Shown: in pieces, positions 60,131 to 64,000 of the stretch
How positions within the stretch are numbered: position 1 is the stretch's first letter
How the letters are laid out: each line of letters opens with the position of its first letter
NCBI GenBank assembly: GCA_965216915.1
Contig: CBDCGS010000008.1
Coordinates: 186,001 to 250,000, forward strand
Source of the DNA: CBDCGS01 sp965216915
GTDB lineage: Bacteria; Pseudomonadota; Alphaproteobacteria; UBA828
Direction of reading: 5' to 3'
DNA length: 64,000 nt
Program-made: the position numbers and the translations under genes
The notes under the pieces: generated by a model
The model's database searches: none
What the model saw: the letters and a program-made list of their open reading frames with translations, nothing else
Told to the model about the DNA's origin: nothing

Positions 60131-60137
60131 TTGATAA

Positions 60138-61037
60138 CTAATAGGAGACGATGTCGGTCGCGAGCGGCGCATCGCCGGCGATCTCGGTCACCACCGCGTA
60201 GCCCTCGCCGGTGCCGTCGTCGAAATAGACGGTGCCCGTGAAGTCGACCACGACATGCGCGACGCCAGGGGCCGCGCCCGCATTGGTGCCGTCGAACGGC
60301 CCATCGAGAATGAACAGCGTGGTGCCAAGCTCGAGCGGACCGTCGAGGCCAAAGGCCTTCGCGTCGAGAACCACCCGATCGACACCGGCTTCGAAATCGA
60401 GAATGAGATCGTGTTGGCCGTCACCGAGCGGCGCCATGCCGTCGGTGGCGAAGGCCACGCTCTCGGCCGGGTCACCGAACACGAACCGATCGGCGCCGTC
60501 GCCGCCGGCCATGATATCGACGCCAGGGCCGCCCTCTAGAATGTCGTCGCCCGGCCCCCCGAAGGACGCCGCCGCCGTGAGATCGTCCGCGGGATCGAGC
60601 GCGCTCATCAGCATCTCTTCCGCCGCGCCTGTCGGCGGCGCCTCCGTCCCGCCGCTCGCGGGCGCGATCGCGGCAAGCGCTTCGGCGGCCGCCTCGGGAG
60701 CCTCGGGTGCCGCGGGCGCGACCGGCGGGACGGATGCATCGCCTGCGGTGCCTGCGCGCGCGGCAACGTCGTCGGAGCCGAGCGCCGCGCCAAATTCGGC
60801 GGCGAGCCCCGGCGGATCAATCAGCGCAAAGTACCCAACAACGACCACGACCGAGCCGTCGGCCATGATCATCTCGAGGTCGTCGCCAGCCCGGTTGAAG
60901 GTGGCCTCGGCCAGGTCGATCGGCATCGGCAAGGTCAGCGTGCCATCGACCACAACCACCTCGCCGCCCTCCGGCAAGACGCGGTCCGCAACAACCTTGA
61001 CCGGTGGCGCATGCGCCACACGCGGATCAATGCTCAA
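60138..61037 (-). CDS. Short RTX (hemolysin-type calcium-binding) repeat protein
   Basis: About 299 residues. An N-terminal all-beta region includes VVVVDGTLTLPMPIDL and a domain with VVVVGYFALIDPP. A Pro/Ala-rich linker of about 60 residues follows, then three RTX nonapeptides (GGPGDDILE, GGPGVDIMA, GGDGADRFV) and a C-terminal region rich in Asp and Gly. Such proteins bind calcium outside the cell and leave by type I secretion. The proposed TTG start at 61037 follows a strong GGGAGG; the TTG at 61076 is the alternative. No type I secretion genes are adjacent. Confidence 0.75.
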   Translation of the reverse strand: MSIDPRVAHAPPVKVVADRVLPEGGEVVVVDGTLTLPMPIDLAEATFNRAGDDLEMIMADGSVVVVVGYFALIDPPGLAAEFGAALGSDDVAARAGTAGDASVPPVAPAAPEAPEAAAEALAAIAPASGGTEAPPTGAAEEMLMSALDPADDLTAAASFGGPGDDILEGGPGVDIMAGGDGADRFVFGDPAESVAFATDGMAPLGDGQHDLILDFEAGVDRVVLDAKAFGLDGPLELGTTLFILDGPFDGTNAGAAPGVAHVVVDFTGTVYFDDGTGEGYAVVTEIAGDAPLATDIVSY

Positions 61038-61238
61038 CGCCGCCTCCCTGCGGATGTTCTCACGACCAACGGCCAAGACCGGCCGCCCGGCAATCTTGGG
61101 CGCGATCTCTTAAAAGGGCCTCAAAACAATCGGTTAACCGGGGAGATGCGCAGCATAGTTAAGGAACACCAGCCTCTCAGCCGGTTGCGCATCCGCTTAC
61201 GGTTGCTGTTCTATGGCAGGTGAAGAAGGGAGACGCGG

Positions 61239-61940
61239 ATGGAACTGGCGCTCGACGGCCTCACGTCCGGATATGGCGGCATCCCGATCGTGCGCGGCGT
61301 CTCCTTTGACGTCGCAGCCGGCGAGATCGTCGCGATCGTTGGTCGAAACGGCGTCGGCAAGACTACGCTGATCAACACAATCGGCGGTCTGGTGGGCGTG
61401 ATGGATGGAACGATCACCTACCGCGATCGCGACGTGACCGCGGTCGACGCCAAAGATCTCGCGCGCATGGGCATGGGCTACGTGCCGCAGGGGCGCGGCA
61501 TCTTTTCGCGGCTCACGGTCGAGGAGAACCTGCGGATGGGCGAGCTGGTCGGCCGCCCGCGCGCCAAGGGCGCGTTCGCGCGCGTGTATGACTGGTTTCC
61601 TCGCCTGAAGGAGCGGCGCCGGCAGCGCGCCGGCACATTGAGTGGCGGAGAGCAGCAGATGCTCGCTATCGGTCGCATCTTGGTCGGCGATCCGAACATC
61701 TTGCTTCTGGATGAACCCTCCGAAGGTATCCAACCGAACATCGTCGCGCAAATCGCCGACGTCATCCTGCGGCTCAACCGCGACATCGCGATGACGGTTC
61801 TGCTCGTCGAGCAGAACATCGACCTGGTTTGCGCCACGGCACACCGCTGCATCGTGCTCGACAAGGGCGCCGTGGTCGCGACCGTTTCGCCGCAAGAACT
61901 CGCCGATCCAGAGGTTGCTCGGAGATACCTCGCGATCTAG
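61239..61940 (+). CDS. ABC transporter ATPase (LivF/UrtE-like)
   Basis: A 233-residue ATPase with Walker A GRNGVGKTT, YVPQGRGIFSRLTVEENLRMG, signature TLSGGEQQMLAIGR, Walker B ILLLDEPSEGIQP and VEQN in place of the switch His, all typical of LivF/UrtE/FmdF. It begins the second HAAT transporter locus. AAGAAGGGAGA precedes the ATG. A binding protein and permease follow; the LivG- and LivM-type partners presumably lie beyond the window. Confidence 0.9.
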   Translation: MELALDGLTSGYGGIPIVRGVSFDVAAGEIVAIVGRNGVGKTTLINTIGGLVGVMDGTITYRDRDVTAVDAKDLARMGMGYVPQGRGIFSRLTVEENLRMGELVGRPRAKGAFARVYDWFPRLKERRRQRAGTLSGGEQQMLAIGRILVGDPNILLLDEPSEGIQPNIVAQIADVILRLNRDIAMTVLLVEQNIDLVCATAHRCIVLDKGAVVATVSPQELADPEVARRYLAI

Positions 61941-62025
61941 CCGCGAGCGACGCGGCGTCTCGCGTCGAACCGTTCACCCATGCTACCGTCGGCGGTGTGG
62001 TCAATCAAAAAGAGGGAGGTGGACA

Positions 62026-63288
62026 GTGCAGTACAAACGCACGTTTCAACGTTCTTTCGCAGTGGCCCTGATGGCAGCTGCCGTAACGACGATCGGGCTG
62101 ACCGCGCCGAGCCCGGCGGCTGCAGACATCACAATCTGCGTCATCGACGACCACTCCGGGGACTTCGCGCTCCCCAACATCCCAAAGACGCACGGCGCCG
62201 AGCTGGCCGTGGAACAGATCAACGCGGCAGGCGGCGTCAACGGCGAGCAGCTAACGCTGATCCACTATGACGGCCAATCGGATGTGAAGCGCTATCAGGA
62301 GCTCGCCAACAAGTGCATCCTCGATGACGAGGCCGATGTCGTGATGGCGGGCTACACGAGTTCTGAGCGCGAAGCAGCACGCGCCGTGGCCGTGAAGAAC
62401 AAGACGATCTTCTGGCACAACAATCAGGGCGAAGGCGGAATTGCCGATAAGTATTCCTTCTTCACCGGCCCGATCCCGGAGCAGCAGATCCTCACCGGGG
62501 TCGAGTACATGATCAACAAATACGGACCGAAGATGTACGTGCTCGCCGCCGACTATGGCTTCGGTCAGGTGAGCGCGCTGTGGACCCATGTGGCAGCCGG
62601 CCTTTACGGCGGTGAGATCGTCGGCGAGGAGTTCATCCCGCTCGGCAACTCCGAATTCGCAGCCTCAATCGCGAACGTTCAGAAAGCCAAGCCGGACTTC
62701 ATGGTTCATTACCTCGTGGGGGCGAACCAGTCCCAGTTCTATCCCCAGGCGCAGGCGGTCAATCTCGGCCTACCGGCCGTCTCGACCGTGAACCTGCAGC
62801 AGGGTTACGAGCACAAGCAGTTCTCGCCGCCCTCGCTCGCCAACATGTACATCCCGGTCGCCTATATCGAAGAGATCCCGACCGACGCCAACAAGGCGTT
62901 CCTCGATGCGTGGCATGCGAAATGGCCGGACGAGCCCTACGTCAACCAGCCGGCCCGGTGCTCCTACACGGCGGTGCACATCATGGCGGAGGCCTGGCGG
63001 CGCGCCGGCACGACCGACACCGACGCCGTGATCGCGGCGCTCGAATCCGGCATCACCTTCGACGCGCCGGAGGGCCGCGTGCTGCTCGACCCGGCGACGC
63101 ACCACCTGACCATGAACATCCGCATGGCCCATGTCGACGAGGGCCACAATATTTCGTGGGTGCATGATTTCGGCCCCGTTGAGCCGTGGTGGCTGCGCAC
63201 GCTCGGCGTGAACCTGGTGCGGCAGAACGACGGGCGGCAATTCCTCCCGTGGGACGACCCGCGCTACGCAAAATACAAGAAGGAATAG
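62026..63288 (+). CDS. ABC transporter substrate-binding protein (amide/urea type)
   Basis: A 420-residue HAAT-family binding protein. The GTG start at 62026 has GGGAGGTGG upstream and begins a Sec signal peptide (basic MQYKRTFQRS, hydrophobic core, cleavage near SPAAA/DI). The mature part has GAELAVEQINAAGGVNGEQL, VMAGYTSSEREAARAV and YVLAADYGFGQ, as in UrtA/FmdD/AmiC-type proteins, so a small amide, urea or a related compound is the likely ligand. A stable hairpin separates it from the permease gene. Confidence 0.9.
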   Translation: MQYKRTFQRSFAVALMAAAVTTIGLTAPSPAAADITICVIDDHSGDFALPNIPKTHGAELAVEQINAAGGVNGEQLTLIHYDGQSDVKRYQELANKCILDDEADVVMAGYTSSEREAARAVAVKNKTIFWHNNQGEGGIADKYSFFTGPIPEQQILTGVEYMINKYGPKMYVLAADYGFGQVSALWTHVAAGLYGGEIVGEEFIPLGNSEFAASIANVQKAKPDFMVHYLVGANQSQFYPQAQAVNLGLPAVSTVNLQQGYEHKQFSPPSLANMYIPVAYIEEIPTDANKAFLDAWHAKWPDEPYVNQPARCSYTAVHIMAEAWRRAGTTDTDAVIAALESGITFDAPEGRVLLDPATHHLTMNIRMAHVDEGHNISWVHDFGPVEPWWLRTLGVNLVRQNDGRQFLPWDDPRYAKYKKE

Positions 63289-63304
63289 CGGTCCAATCAC
63301 TCGA

Positions 63305-63339
63305 GCGGCCCGGCAGGTGTGGTTAGCCAGCCGGGCCGC
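63305..63339 (+). terminator. Intercistronic hairpin between binding protein and permease
   Basis: GCGGCCCGGC at 63305-63314 pairs perfectly with GCCGGGCCGC at 63330-63339 across a 15-base loop, 16 bases after the binding-protein stop. No T-run follows. In such operons a hairpin here commonly protects the upstream mRNA or limits read-through so that binding protein exceeds permease; that role is inferred. Confidence 0.6.
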
Positions 63340-63367
63340 GCTCGCTTAATCGCTGACGGTCGGCACG

Positions 63368-64000
63368 ATGGAGATCATCTCTTTCATCGTTAGCCTGCTC
63401 TACCAATACGCCGACACGATCGGGCTCCTCGCGCTCTCCGCGATCGGGCTCATCATCATTTTCGGCATGATGGGCGTCATCAACATGGCGCACGGCGAGA
63501 TGATGATGGTCGGCGCCTACATCACCTCGTTCGCCTATTTCGCGGGCGTTCCGAGCGGGATTGCGGTGATTTTCGGTGCGGTCGGCGCGGGCCTCGCCGG
63601 CGTCGTGCTGGAACGTCTTGTCATTCGACGATTCTACGGCCAGCTCTTGTCGTCGCTCGTCGCGACCTGGGGGCTCAGCCTGCTGCTGAGCCAAGGAGCG
63701 CTCCTCATATTCGGTCCGCAGATCAAGAGCGTCCCGACGCCGTTTGGCAGCTTCGAACTCGCCGAGCTCTCCTATTCCTACTACCGGCTGTTCATGCTGG
63801 GGATTGCGCTCTTGACGATCGCAGGCCTCTGGGCGCTCTTCCGCTACACGCGGTTCGGCGTGCAGGCGCGCGCCACCATGGAGAACCCGCGCATGGCGCG
63901 CGCGCTCGGCGTCGATACCGCGCGCATCTACGCCGCGACATTCGGGCTCGGCACCATGCTGGCCGGCTTCGCGGGCGGGCTCTTGGCGTTGACCGCCAAT
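63368..64000 (+). CDS. ABC transporter permease (LivH/UrtB-like), truncated by the window end
   Basis: The first 211 codons are visible. Membrane segments start near residue 18, and the signature MGVINMAHGEMMMVGAYIT lies at about 36-54. FGVQARATMENPRMARALGV is the ATPase-contact loop. The frame is open to the last base, so the gene continues outside. The Shine-Dalgarno sequence is weak. It belongs with the two preceding genes. Confidence 0.9.
   Translation, partial: MEIISFIVSLLYQYADTIGLLALSAIGLIIIFGMMGVINMAHGEMMMVGAYITSFAYFAGVPSGIAVIFGAVGAGLAGVVLERLVIRRFYGQLLSSLVATWGLSLLLSQGALLIFGPQIKSVPTPFGSFELAELSYSYYRLFMLGIALLTIAGLWALFRYTRFGVQARATMENPRMARALGVDTARIYAATFGLGTMLAGFAGGLLALTAN

Noticed and set aside
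1..64000. tRNA, rRNA, CRISPR arrays, insertion sequences or prophage genes
   Set aside because: No TPsiC-like GTTCGAATCC stretches next to cloverleaf arms, no regularly spaced direct repeats, and no transposase, integrase or phage structural protein were seen on either strand.

Overview
The window looks like chromosomal DNA from a GC-rich alphaproteobacterium. GC looks to be about two thirds by eye; I did not compute it. The pointers are GC-rich codon use with long antisense shadow frames, GTG starts with Shine-Dalgarno sequences, a phasin gene behind a PhaR-like TGC-rich operator, ergothioneine genes and two branched-chain-amino-acid-type (HAAT) ABC transporters. I saw no tRNA, rRNA, CRISPR array, phage or insertion-sequence gene. 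Nearly all the space is coding, in short tight operons.

Layout. 1-5404 (+): end of an unknown gene, then DUF3891, VOC, zinc-type alcohol dehydrogenase, an ABC ATPase that has lost its catalytic motifs, and a hydantoinase-B-like protein. 5586-10205 (+): a signalling operon of REC-GGDEF-EAL, CHASE-PAS-PAS histidine kinase and an Rcp1-like receiver, facing a membrane adenylate cyclase on the minus strand. 11895-15484 (-): a LacI-like effector domain without a DNA-binding head, a D-2-hydroxyacid dehydrogenase and an acyl-CoA ligase. 15678-19263: amidohydrolase (+), RidA-like and acyl-CoA ligase (-). 19451-25883 (+): a corrinoid methyl-transfer operon with an MtaA/UroD-type methyltransferase, a corrinoid protein, a cysteine-rich small protein, a ferredoxin-ASKHA reactivator, a pterin-binding methyltransferase, an esterase-like protein and a leading protein of unknown function. 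These would move a methyl group from an unknown substrate through cobalamin to tetrahydrofolate.

25954-36340: mixed metabolic genes, a KefB-type antiporter and a second PAS histidine kinase. 36574-38465 (+): a three-gene membrane operon resembling a MotA/TolQ channel with an ExbD-like partner and a third membrane protein, which may be an undescribed ion-driven envelope machine. 38586-44963: PAP2 phosphatase, phasin with promoter, operator and terminator, VOC, D-threonine-aldolase-like enzyme, cystathionine beta-lyase, an HTH regulator and a HAD dehalogenase. 44974-51603 (-): egtD, egtB, a pyruvate-dehydrogenase-E1-like enzyme, CopD-like protein and glutathione-dependent formaldehyde dehydrogenase. 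51876-56775 (+): a complete HAAT transporter with a Tat-type binding protein. 56851-59161 (-): an orphan toluene-monooxygenase-type beta subunit and a flavin hydroxyacid oxidase. 59282-61037: PPK2 and a short RTX protein. 61239-64000 (+): the start of a second HAAT transporter, cut by the window edge.

A dispersed palindromic element of about 107 bp occurs three times (5401-5506, 35100-35206, 47473-47579). Each copy lies directly at the 3' end of a gene, in the same orientation relative to that gene, and two copies contain the stop codon.
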